A stretch of 64,000 bases of DNA from AR37 sp046723845. Its GTDB lineage: Bacteria > Methylomirabilota > Methylomirabilia > Rokubacteriales > CSP1-6. Location: assembly GCA_046723845.1 (NCBI GenBank), contig JBKOVG010000065.1, forward strand, positions 1-64,000. Direction: 5' to 3'. Position 1 is the first letter of the stretch. The number at the start of each line of letters is the position of its first letter. The position numbers were made by a program, and so were the translations under genes. The notes below the pieces were generated by a model. The model had not been told where the DNA came from. It ran no database searches and was given only the letters and a program-made list of their open reading frames with translations. Below are positions 1 to 8,409 of the stretch, one piece after another.

Positions 1-456
1 GAGCTGGGCGTACATGCCCGCCGCGGAGATGCCGATACCCTGCTGGCCGCGGCTCATGCGCAGCCGGTGGAACTTCGAGCCGTAGAGGAGCTTGGCGAAG
101 ATGGGCGGGATCTGCTGGCGGACGATGCCGGGGCCGTTGTCGCTCACCGTCACGCGGAAGCGCGTGGCCTGGCTGGCCGGGGGCGGCGCCGCGCCGTTGT
201 TGGGGGCGACCTCGAGGGTGACCACCACGTCCGGCAAGATGCCCGCCTCCTCGGCGGCATCGAGGGCGTTGTCCACCGCTTCCTTCACGCAGGTGAGGAG
301 CGCCTTGCGCGGGTTGTCGAAGCCGAGGAGATGGCGGTTCTTGGTGAAGAACTCGGAGACGGAGATCTCGCGCTGGCGCGCGCCCATCTCGGCGGCGGAG
401 ACGGAGGCTTTCGGCGCGGCGGCGGACGCGGGAACCTTGGCGAGAGCGGTGGCCAT
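1..456 (-). CDS. top6B: DNA topoisomerase VI subunit B, N-terminal part (runs off the left edge)
   Basis: ATP-binding subunit of the type IIB topoisomerase, which with the A subunit passes one duplex through another. The 152 visible residues carry the GHKL ATPase fold: a REISVSEFFTKNRHLLGF segment at about residues 28-45, the Bergerat helix KEAVDNALDAAEEAG at about 58-72, and the nucleotide-lid motifs SDNGPGI and GQQGIGISAAGM. The Asn in EAVDNALDA is the expected Mg-ATP ligand. The start at 456 was chosen because residues from there on match the family; GGGAG sits directly against this ATG, so the start could be slightly different. Topoisomerase VI is mainly archaeal and plant and occurs only in some bacteria. 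The stop lies outside the window. Confidence 0.9.
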   Translation of the reverse strand, partial: MATALAKVPASAAAPKASVSAAEMGARQREISVSEFFTKNRHLLGFDNPRKALLTCVKEAVDNALDAAEEAGILPDVVVTLEVAPNNGAAPPPASQATRFRVTVSDNGPGIVRQQIPPIFAKLLYGSKFHRLRMSRGQQGIGISAAGMYAQL

Positions 457-559
457 CTCCCTACGTGATACCAAATCTCAGCGCCCTCGCCCACTTTTTA
501 TGTGGCGAGGCGGCGCGCCATCGATGGCCGGCCGTCGCCGCCCGTGGCACAATCAGCGG

Positions 560-1303
560 GTGAGCAGCTCCACCCGTCTCGCCGTGCTCAGCCCGCTCGT
601 CGCCCTCGGGGCCGTCGCGGCCTACGTCCTCCTCTTCCGCGTCGCCCTCGTTCGCAACCACCCCGAGGCCTACGTGGTGGCCTTCGCGGTGGCCGCCGCG
701 CTGGCCGTGCTCGCCCTCGTGCGCGCCAGGCACCGGCGCTGGCCCGCCTGGATCGCCCTCGCTTTCTCGGGTCTCCTCCTGATCGGCGGCGCCTGGTTCA
801 ATTTCGTGGCCGCGCGTGTGCCCGACACGCCCACCGCGCTGCGGGTGGGCGAGCGCGCCCCCGACTTCACGCTAGCCGACGCCAGCGGCCGTCCCGTCGC
901 CCTCGCCGACTACCGCGGCAAGAAGCCCGTCGTCCTCGTCTTCTACCGCGGCTACTGGTGACCCTTCTGCATGGCCGAGCTCCAAGGGCTTGGAGCGCAG
1001 CTATCGGAAGCCGAGAAGGCCGGGGTGGAGATCGTGGCCATCTCGCCCGATCCGAACGAGCAGAGCCAGAAGGTGGCCGAGGGTCTCCGCCTCGGCTACC
1101 GGTTCCTCTCCGACGGCCATCTGGCCGTGGCGCGGCGCTATGGGCTGATCCACGCGCGCGGCGGACCGGACGGCCAGGACGTGCCGCGCCCCGCCACCGT
1201 GGTGCTGGATCGCGACGGTGTGGTGCGCTGGTTCTCCGTGAGCCACACCTTCCAGGTGCGCCCCGACCCGGGCGACGTCCTGCGCGCCGTGCGCGCGCTC
1301 TAG
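560..1303 (+). CDS. Membrane-anchored redoxin/AhpC-TSA family protein, probable selenoprotein (TGA = Sec at codon 134)
   Basis: Thiol peroxidase or disulfide-reductase-like protein. Three hydrophobic segments (about residues 8-26, 37-55, 65-84) precede a thioredoxin-fold domain that begins at GERAPDFTLADASG. The family motif YRGxWCPFC appears as YRGYW-TGA-PFC: the TGA at 959-961 replaces the first, catalytic Cys codon. The reading frame then continues unbroken to TAG at 1301-1303 with normal redoxin sequence (VEIVAISPDPNEQSQ, RPATVVLDRDGVVRW). A perfect hairpin 17 nt downstream fits a bacterial SECIS, so the most economical reading is Sec134-Pro-Phe-Cys137. GTG 560 gives 247 residues; no strong ribosome site is seen. 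The alternative is a nonsense mutation or sequencing error, but the exact position argues against it. Confidence 0.82.
979..996 (+). promoter_or_regulatory. Putative bacterial SECIS hairpin
   Basis: A 7-bp perfect stem, GCTCCAA at 979-985 and TTGGAGC at 990-996, closes a GGGC loop at 986-989. The loop starts 24 nt after the TGA at 959-961 and its first bases are G. Bacterial SECIS elements are known to place an apical loop with a G in its first positions about 16-37 nt after the UGA, inside the coding region. Recruitment of SelB here is inferred. Confidence 0.75.
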
Positions 1304-1315
1304 CCGGCGGCGGCC

Positions 1316-2065
1316 ATGGGCGACGCGCCGCAGAACATCTACGACGACCCGGAATTTCTCGCCGGCTACGCGACGCTCGAGCGCTTCGGCCCTGGTTGGA
1401 CGCGCGCCGTCGAGCATGCGGACTTCATGGCTCTCCTCCCCGACGTCGACGGCAAGCGCGTGCTCGATCTCGGCTGCGGGCTCGGCCAGCTCGCCCTGCA
1501 CCTGGCCGAGCACGGAGCGGCCAAGGTCGTCGCCGTGGATCTCTCCGAGCGCATGCTCGCCGTGGCCCAGGCTGAGCGCGCGCATCCGCGCATCACCTAT
1601 CGCCGCGAGGCGCTCGAGCACGTGGTGTTCGACTCCAAGCGCTTCGATCTAGTGGTCAGCTCGCTCGCCTTCCACTACGTGGAGGACTACGCGGGGCTCG
1701 TCCGCCGCATCGCACGCTGGCTGGCGCCGGGTGGCGTGCTCGTCTACTCGACGGAGCACCCCATCTACACGGCCATCGATCCCGCCACCGGCTGGACGAC
1801 GGACGCGGAGGGGCGCCGCCTGCACTGGGCGCTGGACCGCTACGCCGACGAAGGCCGGCGCGCGCAGCGCTGGTTCGTGGACGGCGTGCGCAAGTACCAC
1901 CGCACCTTCGCCACCCTCGTCAACGGCCTCGTCGACGCCGGCCTCGTGGTGGAGCGGGTGCTCGAGCCCGTTCCCGACGCCGAGACGCTCCGGCGCCGTC
2001 CCGACTTCGCGGACGAGGATCGGCGCCCCACCTTCCTCCTCGTGCGCGCGCGCAAGCCGCGCTGA
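1316..2065 (+). CDS. Class I SAM-dependent methyltransferase
   Basis: Methyltransferase of unknown substrate, 249 residues. SAM-binding motif I is VLDLGCGLGQLALHL at about residues 49-63, followed by the acidic motif II VVAVDLSERML and the post-motif FDLVVSSLAFHYVEDY at about 110-125. The gene starts 12 nt after the redoxin stop, so the two are probably co-transcribed. The C-terminal half (GWTTDAEGRRLHW and RPDFADEDRRPTFLLVRA) is like that of small-molecule methyltransferases acting on unidentified metabolites. No feature ties it to a pathway. Confidence 0.85.
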   Translation: MGDAPQNIYDDPEFLAGYATLERFGPGWTRAVEHADFMALLPDVDGKRVLDLGCGLGQLALHLAEHGAAKVVAVDLSERMLAVAQAERAHPRITYRREALEHVVFDSKRFDLVVSSLAFHYVEDYAGLVRRIARWLAPGGVLVYSTEHPIYTAIDPATGWTTDAEGRRLHWALDRYADEGRRAQRWFVDGVRKYHRTFATLVNGLVDAGLVVERVLEPVPDAETLRRRPDFADEDRRPTFLLVRARKPR

Positions 2066-2084
2066 CCCGCGGTATCGTAGGGGC

Positions 2085-2630
2085 ATGCCGGGCAGCGATG
2101 GGAAGCCCGCGGCAGCGGATCTGGGTCCCGAGGCCCTGGCCTATGCGGATGCCCTGCACAACCTCGCCCGCTATCTCACGGGCACCGACACCGACGCGGA
2201 AGACCTGGTGCAGGAGACATACAGCCGTGCCCTCGGCAGCGCCGCGCAGTTCACCCCCGGCACGAATCTCAAGGCCTGGCTCTTCCGGATCCTCCGCAAC
2301 GCCTTCATCAGCCAGTACCGGCGCCAGCGCGGCAATCCCACGGTGGGCGGCCTCGACACCGTGACGCCCATCGGGTACGGTCCGGCCGACGTGGGCCGGG
2401 CCAAGGACGAGGTGGAGCTCGACCGGCTGCGCAAGGTCATGGCAGAGGAGATCGAGCGCGCGCTCATGATGCTCGCGGAGGACGCGCGCACGGTGATCCT
2501 CCTCGACCTCGAGGGTCTCACGGAGGTGGAGGTCGCGCACGTGCTCGGCTGCGCGGTGGGCACGGTGAAGTCGCGGCTTTCCCGCGCGCGCGCCGCCCTG
2601 CGCTCGCTCCTCAAAGACTGGAAACGATAG
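2085..2630 (+). CDS. ECF-type RNA polymerase sigma factor
   Basis: Extracytoplasmic-function sigma factor, 181 residues. Sigma region 2 covers about residues 20-80 (LARYLTGTDTDAEDLVQET, then LKAWLFRILRNAFISQYRR). Region 4 lies at about 130-180 (RTVILLDLEGLTEVEVAHVL and GTVKSRLSRARAALRSLL, the helix-turn-helix). ATG 2085 was chosen because region 2 begins soon after it. Eight nt separate its stop from the next gene, a zinc-finger anti-sigma factor with a membrane segment. The pair is therefore a classic envelope-stress type switch; the target promoters are not known. Confidence 0.92.
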   Translation: MPGSDGKPAAADLGPEALAYADALHNLARYLTGTDTDAEDLVQETYSRALGSAAQFTPGTNLKAWLFRILRNAFISQYRRQRGNPTVGGLDTVTPIGYGPADVGRAKDEVELDRLRKVMAEEIERALMMLAEDARTVILLDLEGLTEVEVAHVLGCAVGTVKSRLSRARAALRSLLKDWKR

Positions 2631-2638
2631 GACAGGGT

Positions 2639-3430
2639 ATGGACTGCCGCGACGTGCGCGATCACCTGCTCGACTTCCAGCGCGGCCAGCTCGGGGGCGA
2701 CGTCGCCACCGAGGTGCGCCGTCACATCGACGGCTGCGTCGAGTGCGCGCAGGCCGAGCTGGTGGAGCGGGAGCTGACCCTCCTCCTCGAGCGCCGCACC
2801 CCCCAGTATCCGGCGCCCATCGGGCTCAAGCGGAGGCTCATCGCGCGGTGGCCCACGGTGCTCGCGCCGCCTTCGCCCACGAGCCCGCGCCCCTGGCCGC
2901 GCGTGCTCCTCCCCGCGGCCCTCGCCGCCGCCGCGCTCCTCCTCCTCGTGCCCGTGGCGTTCCAGCTCCTCTCTCCGCATGGCCAGGCCAGCGCCGTCAT
3001 GGTGAGCGAGGCCGTCAACGACCACGTGCGGCTGCTCCAGAGCCAGCGTCCGCTCGAGGTGGAGAGCAGCGGCATCCACCAGGTCATCCCGTGGTTCACG
3101 GGCAAGCTCGACTTCGCTCCTGGCATCCGCTTCGCCGGCGACGAGGAGTTCCCCCTCCGCGGGGGCGCCGTCGGCTACTTCGTGGACCGCAAGGCGGCCA
3201 CCTTCGTGTTCGGCCGCCGGCTCCACACCATCTCCCTCTTCGTCTTCAAGGCCGAGGGGCTGCCGTGGCCCACGAGCAGCCTGGAGCGTGTCGGCCGCGA
3301 GGAGATCTATCGCAGCTCGGCGCGGGGCTTCAACGTGCTGCTGTGGCGCGAGGGCGAGCTCGGCTACGCCCTCGTCTCCGACGTGAACGCGCAGGACCTG
3401 AAGCTGCTCGCCGCGAAGCTCTCTCCCTAG
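2639..3430 (+). CDS. Zinc-binding anti-sigma factor, membrane protein
   Basis: Partner of the sigma factor just upstream. The N-terminus contains the anti-sigma zinc-binding signature H29-x3-C33-x2-C36 in a helical domain of about 70 residues. One transmembrane segment (about residues 84-108, LLPAALAAAALLLLVPVAF) follows, and the last 150 residues form an extracytoplasmic sensor-like region that repeats hydrophobic beta strands (KAATFVFGRRLHTISLFVF). The architecture predicts sequestration of the sigma factor at the inner membrane face until a signal reaches the outer domain. The nature of that signal cannot be read from the sequence. Confidence 0.88.
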   Translation: MDCRDVRDHLLDFQRGQLGGDVATEVRRHIDGCVECAQAELVERELTLLLERRTPQYPAPIGLKRRLIARWPTVLAPPSPTSPRPWPRVLLPAALAAAALLLLVPVAFQLLSPHGQASAVMVSEAVNDHVRLLQSQRPLEVESSGIHQVIPWFTGKLDFAPGIRFAGDEEFPLRGGAVGYFVDRKAATFVFGRRLHTISLFVFKAEGLPWPTSSLERVGREEIYRSSARGFNVLLWREGELGYALVSDVNAQDLKLLAAKLSP

Positions 3431-3519
3431 CCGCCGGGAGGCACCCCGTGAGCCAGAGCCGGCCCGGGCACCACCTTGTTTGACTCCGCTCCCTCCCTCT
3501 GTCAGGATCGGCACGTCAT

Positions 3520-5232
3520 ATGACGGTGCGCGTCAAGATCCTCGCCATCTCGGCTGTCCTCCTGCTGCTCTTCGCCGTCGTGCTCGTCAGCTCCGTGATC
3601 ATGCAGGAGCACAGCAGCCGGAAGGTGGCGGCCATCGTCGACTATCATTTGCCGCTCGCCGCCACCATCGCGGACCTCGACGTGGCCACCGACAAGTACG
3701 AGCTGATCGTCGAGCGGCTCCTGCGCGAGCCGGATCGGCAGAGCGTCACCGCCGACGCCCAGCGCGGTGAGCTCGAGAAGACTCGCGAGCGCATCGCCGC
3801 CGACTTCGACAGCGCGGCCGCCCTCCTCGGCCGCGCTCTCACTGATCCGCGCACCGACGGGAACGACCGCCTGGTCTTCGCCAAGGTCCAGCGCTCCCTC
3901 GAGTACCTGAAGCGCTACGAGGAGCCGTTCCTCGCCCTTGGCGGCCAGGTCGAGGCCACCTACAACGCGGGCAAGCTCGCCCAGGCCACCACGCTGTCGC
4001 GTCAGTTCGAGCGGTACGAGCAGGCCTTCGGTCCGGACATGGCCGCGATGCGTGCGGAGCTGGTCGCCCTGGCCCGCGTGTCCACCGAGCACACCTACGA
4101 GCAGCAGACGCGCATCCTCCGCCTCAACGTGATCCTCTTCGCGGTGGCGGTGGTGATCGGCCTCGGCCTGAGCGCCATGGGCGCCCGGCGGCTCGTGCAG
4201 GCGCTCTGGCGCGTGGTGGACGGGGCCAAGGCCATCGAGGCGGGGGACCTCGCCGTGAAGGTGCTGGTGACGAGCCGCGACGAGATCGGACAGCTCGCCG
4301 AGGCCTTCAATCGCATGGCGGAGGAGCTCAGGACCAAGGAGCGGATCAAGGACACCTTCGGCAAGTACGTCGATCCGCGCGTGGTCGCCCAGCTCATCGA
4401 CACCTCGAAGGACATGGACCAGGCGGAGCGGCGCGTCGCCACCATCCTGTTCTCCGACCTCAAGGGCTTCACGGCCATCAGCGAGCAGCTCACCGCCACC
4501 GCCATGGTCCGCCTCCTCAATCGCTACTTCACGGTGGTCGCCGACCAGATCCGTGCCCACAACGGCGTCCTCGAGAAGTACATCGGTGATGCCGTGATGG
4601 CCTTCTGGGCCGCCCCCTTCTCTACGGGCGATGATCACGCGGCTTCCGCCTGCCTCGCCGCCCTCGCCCATCGCGACGCGGTGGCCGCCCTGCGCCCGGA
4701 GCTGCCGGACCTCCTCGGGCTCCGCCGCAACATTCCCGAGCTCACCGTGCGCATGGGGTTGGCCACGGGCGAGGTGGTGGTGGGCACGGTGGGCGCGCCC
4801 ACCGCCAAGTCCTTCGCGGCCATCGGCGACATCACCAACCTCGCCTCGCGGCTCGAGGGCGTGAACAAGGTCTACGGTACGAGCGTGATCCTCGCCGAAG
4901 AGACCTACCGGCTCGCCCAGGCCGTCGTCGAGGCGCGCGAGCTCGACATGGTGGTGGTGGCGGGGAAGAGCGAGCCCGTGCGGATCTACGAGCTGCTCGG
5001 CCGCGTGCACGAGGTGGACGCGGCGCTGCTCGAGCTGCGCGAGCTCTACGTGGAGGGTCTGCAGGCCTATCGCGGGCGCGACTGGAGCGGCGCGGGGCGA
5101 TGCTTCGCGAAGTGCCTCGAGCTCAGGTCGGGCGACGGTCCCGCGGCCGCGCTGCGCGATCGGAGCGGGATGTTCGCCGCGACTCCCCCGCCTCCCGACT
5201 GGGACGGCGTGTGGCATCTCCTCGAGAAGTGA
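3520..5232 (+). CDS. HAMP-domain adenylate/guanylate cyclase (class III)
   Basis: Membrane receptor cyclase of 570 residues. Transmembrane segment 1 is at about 8-28 and segment 2 at about 203-222. Between them is a helical periplasmic domain of the four-helix-bundle type. A HAMP linker (ARRLVQALWRVVDGAKAIEAG and following) leads into a short coiled region and a class III catalytic domain from about residue 300. The metal aspartates are in FSDLKGF and in EKYIGDAVMAFW, and the substrate-loop region is VGTVGAPTAKSFAAIGDITNLASRLEG. The last 70 residues resemble a short TPR-like tail. It lies 89 nt after the anti-sigma gene and may be expressed separately. Whether the product is cAMP or cGMP is uncertain. 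Confidence 0.92.
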   Translation: MTVRVKILAISAVLLLLFAVVLVSSVIMQEHSSRKVAAIVDYHLPLAATIADLDVATDKYELIVERLLREPDRQSVTADAQRGELEKTRERIAADFDSAAALLGRALTDPRTDGNDRLVFAKVQRSLEYLKRYEEPFLALGGQVEATYNAGKLAQATTLSRQFERYEQAFGPDMAAMRAELVALARVSTEHTYEQQTRILRLNVILFAVAVVIGLGLSAMGARRLVQALWRVVDGAKAIEAGDLAVKVLVTSRDEIGQLAEAFNRMAEELRTKERIKDTFGKYVDPRVVAQLIDTSKDMDQAERRVATILFSDLKGFTAISEQLTATAMVRLLNRYFTVVADQIRAHNGVLEKYIGDAVMAFWAAPFSTGDDHAASACLAALAHRDAVAALRPELPDLLGLRRNIPELTVRMGLATGEVVVGTVGAPTAKSFAAIGDITNLASRLEGVNKVYGTSVILAEETYRLAQAVVEARELDMVVVAGKSEPVRIYELLGRVHEVDAALLELRELYVEGLQAYRGRDWSGAGRCFAKCLELRSGDGPAAALRDRSGMFAATPPPPDWDGVWHLLEK

Positions 5233-5258
5233 TGCCGGAAAGAGGCTAGAATCGCGCC

Positions 5259-6140
5259 ATGAAGATCCGCGTCGGAGTGGGAGCCGCGGGCGCCGCGTCC
5301 AATCCCGACGCCCTCGCCGAGCTGGTGGAGGGCATCGACGCGTTCGGCTTCGACTCGCTCTGGCTCTCCGAGGTGCTCACGGGGCCTGTGATCGATCCCG
5401 TGGTCGGCCTCGCCTGGGCGGGCGCGAGCCATCCGCGCGTGAAGCTCGGGACGACCATGCTGCTGCCGGGACGCAACGTGGTGCGTCTGGCCAAGCAGCT
5501 CGCCAGCCTGGACGTGCTCTGCCGCGGCCGGCTCCTCGTCACCCTCGTGCCCGGGCTGACCTATGCGCCGGAGCGCGACGCCATCGGCGTGGAGCCGAAG
5601 CGGCGCGGCGCCGTCATCGACGAGGCGCTACCGCTCCTGCGGCGGCTGTGGGCGGGCGAGACGGTGAGCCACGAGGGCGCGGTGGGCAGCTTCCGCGACG
5701 TGAAGCTCTCCCCGCTGCCCGTGCAGCAGCCGCTCGAGGTGTGGCTGGGCGGCACGCTGCCCGCGGCCCTCGAGCGCTGCGGGCGTCTCTCCGACGGCTG
5801 GCTGCCCTCGCTGTGCACGCCGGCGGAAGCGGCGGCCGGCCGCCTGGTGATCGAGGAGGCGGCGGCGAAGGCGGAGCGGACGATCAGCCCCGAGCACTTC
5901 GGCATGAGCATCGGCTACGCCCGCGCGCCCATCGATCCCGCCACCACGCGGGTGATGGCCGCGCGTCGGCCCCGCTCGCTCGAGCTCACCCCGGTGGGGC
6001 TGCCCGCGGTGCGGCAGCTCATCGAGCGCTTCATCGGCGTGGGCTTCTCGAAGTTCGTGCTGCGGCCGGTGGTGCCGCCCGCCTCCTGGCGAGAGGAGCT
6101 GGAGACGCTCGCCGCCGCCGTGGGCGACCTGCAGACCTAG
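5259..6140 (+). CDS. LLM-class flavin/F420-dependent oxidoreductase
   Basis: Luciferase-like monooxygenase-fold TIM barrel, 293 residues. Family features include the N-terminal strand KIRVGVGAAGA, FDSLWLSEVLTGPVIDP at about 30-46, LGTTMLLPGRNVVRLAKQLASLD at about 64-86, and the turn GRLLVTLVPG near 90. The insertion-containing C-terminal half has PLEVWLGGTLPAALERCGRLSDGWLP. Such enzymes use F420H2 or FMNH2 for hydride transfer to diverse substrates. The stop codon lies within the left arm of the palindromic element that follows. Confidence 0.88.
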   Translation: MKIRVGVGAAGAASNPDALAELVEGIDAFGFDSLWLSEVLTGPVIDPVVGLAWAGASHPRVKLGTTMLLPGRNVVRLAKQLASLDVLCRGRLLVTLVPGLTYAPERDAIGVEPKRRGAVIDEALPLLRRLWAGETVSHEGAVGSFRDVKLSPLPVQQPLEVWLGGTLPAALERCGRLSDGWLPSLCTPAEAAAGRLVIEEAAAKAERTISPEHFGMSIGYARAPIDPATTRVMAARRPRSLELTPVGLPAVRQLIERFIGVGFSKFVLRPVVPPASWREELETLAAAVGDLQT

Positions 6141-6349
6141 CCCAGACTATTCACAAACTTGTGAGCGCGAGACGGGTGGGTCCCGTCGTCGGGGGCACGG
6201 GTGCGCTCATGCTGCGTCACCCGCTCGCCTGATTCGCAGCCCTCCGGGCTGCGCGCAGGACGAGGGGGTCCCACTCCGCCTGAGCGCACCCGTGCCCCCG
6301 CCGCCACCCGCCCGGTCGCACGTGCGGAGTTGTGAATAGTCCGGGCTAG
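6137..6349. repeat. 213-bp palindromic element with nested inverted repeats (MITE-like)
   Basis: Three nested inverted repeats are visible. The outer arms begin CTAGCCC and contain GACTATTCACAA (6137-6156 against 6330-6349, about 20 bp with one or two mismatches). The middle arms are GGGCACGGGTGCGCTCA at 6193-6209 and its exact complement at 6281-6297. The centre is a GCAGCCC/GGGCTGC hairpin at 6236-6252. It separates two convergent genes and includes the stop codon of the left one. The long matched termini with unmatched spacers suggest a non-autonomous mobile element. A role as a bidirectional terminator is possible, but no T tract is present. Confidence 0.65.
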
Positions 6350-6361
6350 ATCGCGCGCGGT

Positions 6362-7702
6362 CTATCCCAGGAACAGCTCGCAGGTGTCGAGCCACGCCTG
6401 CGTGGTCAGCGCGAGCGACTCCACGTCCACGCGCTCGTCGTTTCCGTGAAAGCGGCCCGCCATGGCTTCTGCGGTGAGCTCACGTGAGAAGAGCCCGAAG
6501 CCGTAGGCCACCGCCCCGTGCTCGCGGAAGTAGGGCGCGTCGGTGAAGCCCACGATCATGCGCGGCAGGAGCTTCGCCCCCGGGTAGTGCCCATCCACCA
6601 CCTTGGCGAGCACGTTCCAGAGGGGCGTGCCCGTGGGGGAGGCCGAGGCCTGCTTGGAGAAGAGCTTCTCTACCACGACCTCTTCCGAGAGATCGCCGAG
6701 GGCCTTGTCGATGTGGCGGCGCACCTCGTCCTCGTTGTCGCCGGGGATGGTGCGGATGTCCACCTCGATGTCGACCACGTCGGGGATGACGTTGATCTTC
6801 ACCCCGGCGCGGCAGATGTTGGGCGAAAACGTGGTGTGGGTCGCCGACCACGCGAAGCGTGCCACGTCCTTGGGCAGCTTGGCGATGGCGTCGTCCACGC
6901 GGCCGGGATCGCGCAGCGCCTCCCTCATGGCAGCGTCCACCCCAAGGGTGTCCACGAAGCCCTGCCAGAGCTCGTCCACATAGGGGGCGGGACGATAGTC
7001 CGCGAGCCGGCTCACCACGTGGGCGGCCTTGACGAGGGCGTTGTCGGCGCCGTAGGGCATGGAGCCGTGTCCCGGCGTGCCCGTGACGCGCAGCCGCCGC
7101 CAGGCCACGCCCTTCTCGCCCACGTGCACGGTCACGTTCATCTCGCTGCCACGCGAGCTCACGATGCCGCCGTTCTCGGTGAGGAGATAGTCGGCGCGGA
7201 GGGCATCCCAGTGCCGCTTGCACACGTGCCCGGCGCCGTAGACGCCGCCCGCCTCCTCGTCGGCGCACGCGAGATAGACGAGGGTGCCGCGAGGCCGCCA
7301 GCCCTTCCTGGCCAGCGCCTTGAGGGCCACCGCCTGCGAGGCGGTGAGATTGAGCATGTCCACGGCGCCGCGTCCCCACACCTCGCCGTTCACCAGCTCG
7401 CCCCCGAAGGGATCGCGTGTCCAGTGCTCCGGGGTCACCGGCACCACGTCGGTGTGTCCCATGAGGCAGAGGGTGGGCGCGGCGGGATCCGTCCCCTCGA
7501 TGCGCGCGATGAGGCTCCGGCGTCCCGGCGCGCCGTCGGGCTCGTAGACCTCCACGTCGAGCCCGCTCTGGCCGAGATACGCGCGCAGGAGATCGCTGTT
7601 GCGCACCTCCTGGCCCGATTCCACAGTGCCGTCGTTCACGCACCGGTTGCGGATCATCTGCTGCAGGAGCTCCACCGTCTCGTTGGTGAGGGCGTCGTTC
7701 AT
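6362..7702 (-). CDS. M20-family metallopeptidase / amidohydrolase
   Basis: Zinc-dependent exopeptidase or deacylase, 446 residues. The first metal ligands are in MGHTDVVPV (about residue 82) and the bridging Asp in WGRGAVDMLN. The general base Glu and its partner are in ACADEEAGG. A dimerisation (lid) domain follows GHGSMPYGADNA, with the conserved VNVIPDVVDIEVDIRT-type strand. The C-terminal ligand region is RMIVGFTDAPYFREHG. Start 7702 (MNDALTNETVELLQ) was preferred over upstream ATGs at about 7717 and 7741 because family members begin with this helix. The gene is divergent from the YjbR-like gene 44 bp away. It is close to carboxypeptidase/ArgE-type peptidases; the substrate is unknown. 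Confidence 0.9.
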   Translation of the reverse strand: MNDALTNETVELLQQMIRNRCVNDGTVESGQEVRNSDLLRAYLGQSGLDVEVYEPDGAPGRRSLIARIEGTDPAAPTLCLMGHTDVVPVTPEHWTRDPFGGELVNGEVWGRGAVDMLNLTASQAVALKALARKGWRPRGTLVYLACADEEAGGVYGAGHVCKRHWDALRADYLLTENGGIVSSRGSEMNVTVHVGEKGVAWRRLRVTGTPGHGSMPYGADNALVKAAHVVSRLADYRPAPYVDELWQGFVDTLGVDAAMREALRDPGRVDDAIAKLPKDVARFAWSATHTTFSPNICRAGVKINVIPDVVDIEVDIRTIPGDNEDEVRRHIDKALGDLSEEVVVEKLFSKQASASPTGTPLWNVLAKVVDGHYPGAKLLPRMIVGFTDAPYFREHGAVAYGFGLFSRELTAEAMAGRFHGNDERVDVESLALTTQAWLDTCELFLG

Positions 7703-7746
7703 GGTGCGCGACACCATAGCATCGTTTGAGGCTAGAATCACAGGTC

Positions 7747-8409
7747 ATGGCCACGCCGCGGCGATCCACGCAGAGGACAGCGCGCACGCCCGTCGAGCGT
7801 CTGCGCCGGATCTGTCTCGCCCGGCCCGAGACCACGGAGAAGATCGTGTGGGGCGAGCCGACCTGGCGCGTGAAGGGCAAGCTCTTCGCGCAGCTCGACG
7901 ACCATCACCACGGTGCCGATCATCTCGCAGTATGGCTGCCCGCGCCCCTCGGGGAGCAGGAGTCGCTGATCTTCCTCGACGCCGAGCGCTTCTTCCGCCG
8001 CTTGTACGTGAGCGGACGGGGCTGGGTGGGCGTGCGTCTCGACGGGCGTCCGGACTGGAAGCTCGTGGCGTCGCTGGTCCAGCAGGCCTATCGCGAGGTG
8101 GCGCCGCCCCGGCTTCGCAGGCGATCGGAGCGGCCACGCCTCGCATCTCCGAGCGAAGGAGATCCTGATGCGAGTCATCGACATGGAGTGCAGCATTCCC
8201 AAGAACGAGAACACCGCGCCCGCCGCGAGCGCGGCCGCGCCCGCCGCCGCGGAGCGCCCCGCGGGTTACGGCATGGCCAACTACGGCCGCATCTTCCGCT
8301 CGCGCGCGGAGGGCGGCGACGCGCGACCGACCACCGAGCTCTCCCGTTACGTGGAGATGCTCGGGCGCGCGGGCATCGTGCGCTCCGTTCCCTTCGGCGT
8401 CACCAATGA
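7747..8409 (+). CDS. MmcQ/YjbR-family protein with run-on C-terminus
   Basis: The first 120 residues match the small YjbR/MmcQ double-wing fold (RRICLARPETTEKIVWGEP, then TWRVKGKLFAQLDDHH, and GWVGVRLDGRPDWKLVASLV). Family proteins normally end soon after a segment like QQAYREVAPPRL (about residue 125). Here the frame stays open for about 95 more residues of low-complexity Arg/Ala-rich sequence and overlaps the next gene by 242 nt. The tail is probably a reading of the neighbour in another frame, so the native stop or frame has been lost. Function is unknown; these folds bind DNA or small ligands. ATG 7747 is preceded by no clear ribosome site. Confidence 0.68.
   Translation: MATPRRSTQRTARTPVERLRRICLARPETTEKIVWGEPTWRVKGKLFAQLDDHHHGADHLAVWLPAPLGEQESLIFLDAERFFRRLYVSGRGWVGVRLDGRPDWKLVASLVQQAYREVAPPRLRRRSERPRLASPSEGDPDASHRHGVQHSQEREHRARRERGRARRRGAPRGLRHGQLRPHLPLARGGRRRATDHRALPLRGDARARGHRALRSLRRHQ

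Noticed and set aside
559..1303. Redoxin as a pseudogene split by a nonsense codon
   Set aside because: The TGA falls exactly on the catalytic Cys of a CPFC motif, both sides share one frame with no other damage, and a SECIS-like hairpin follows at the right distance.
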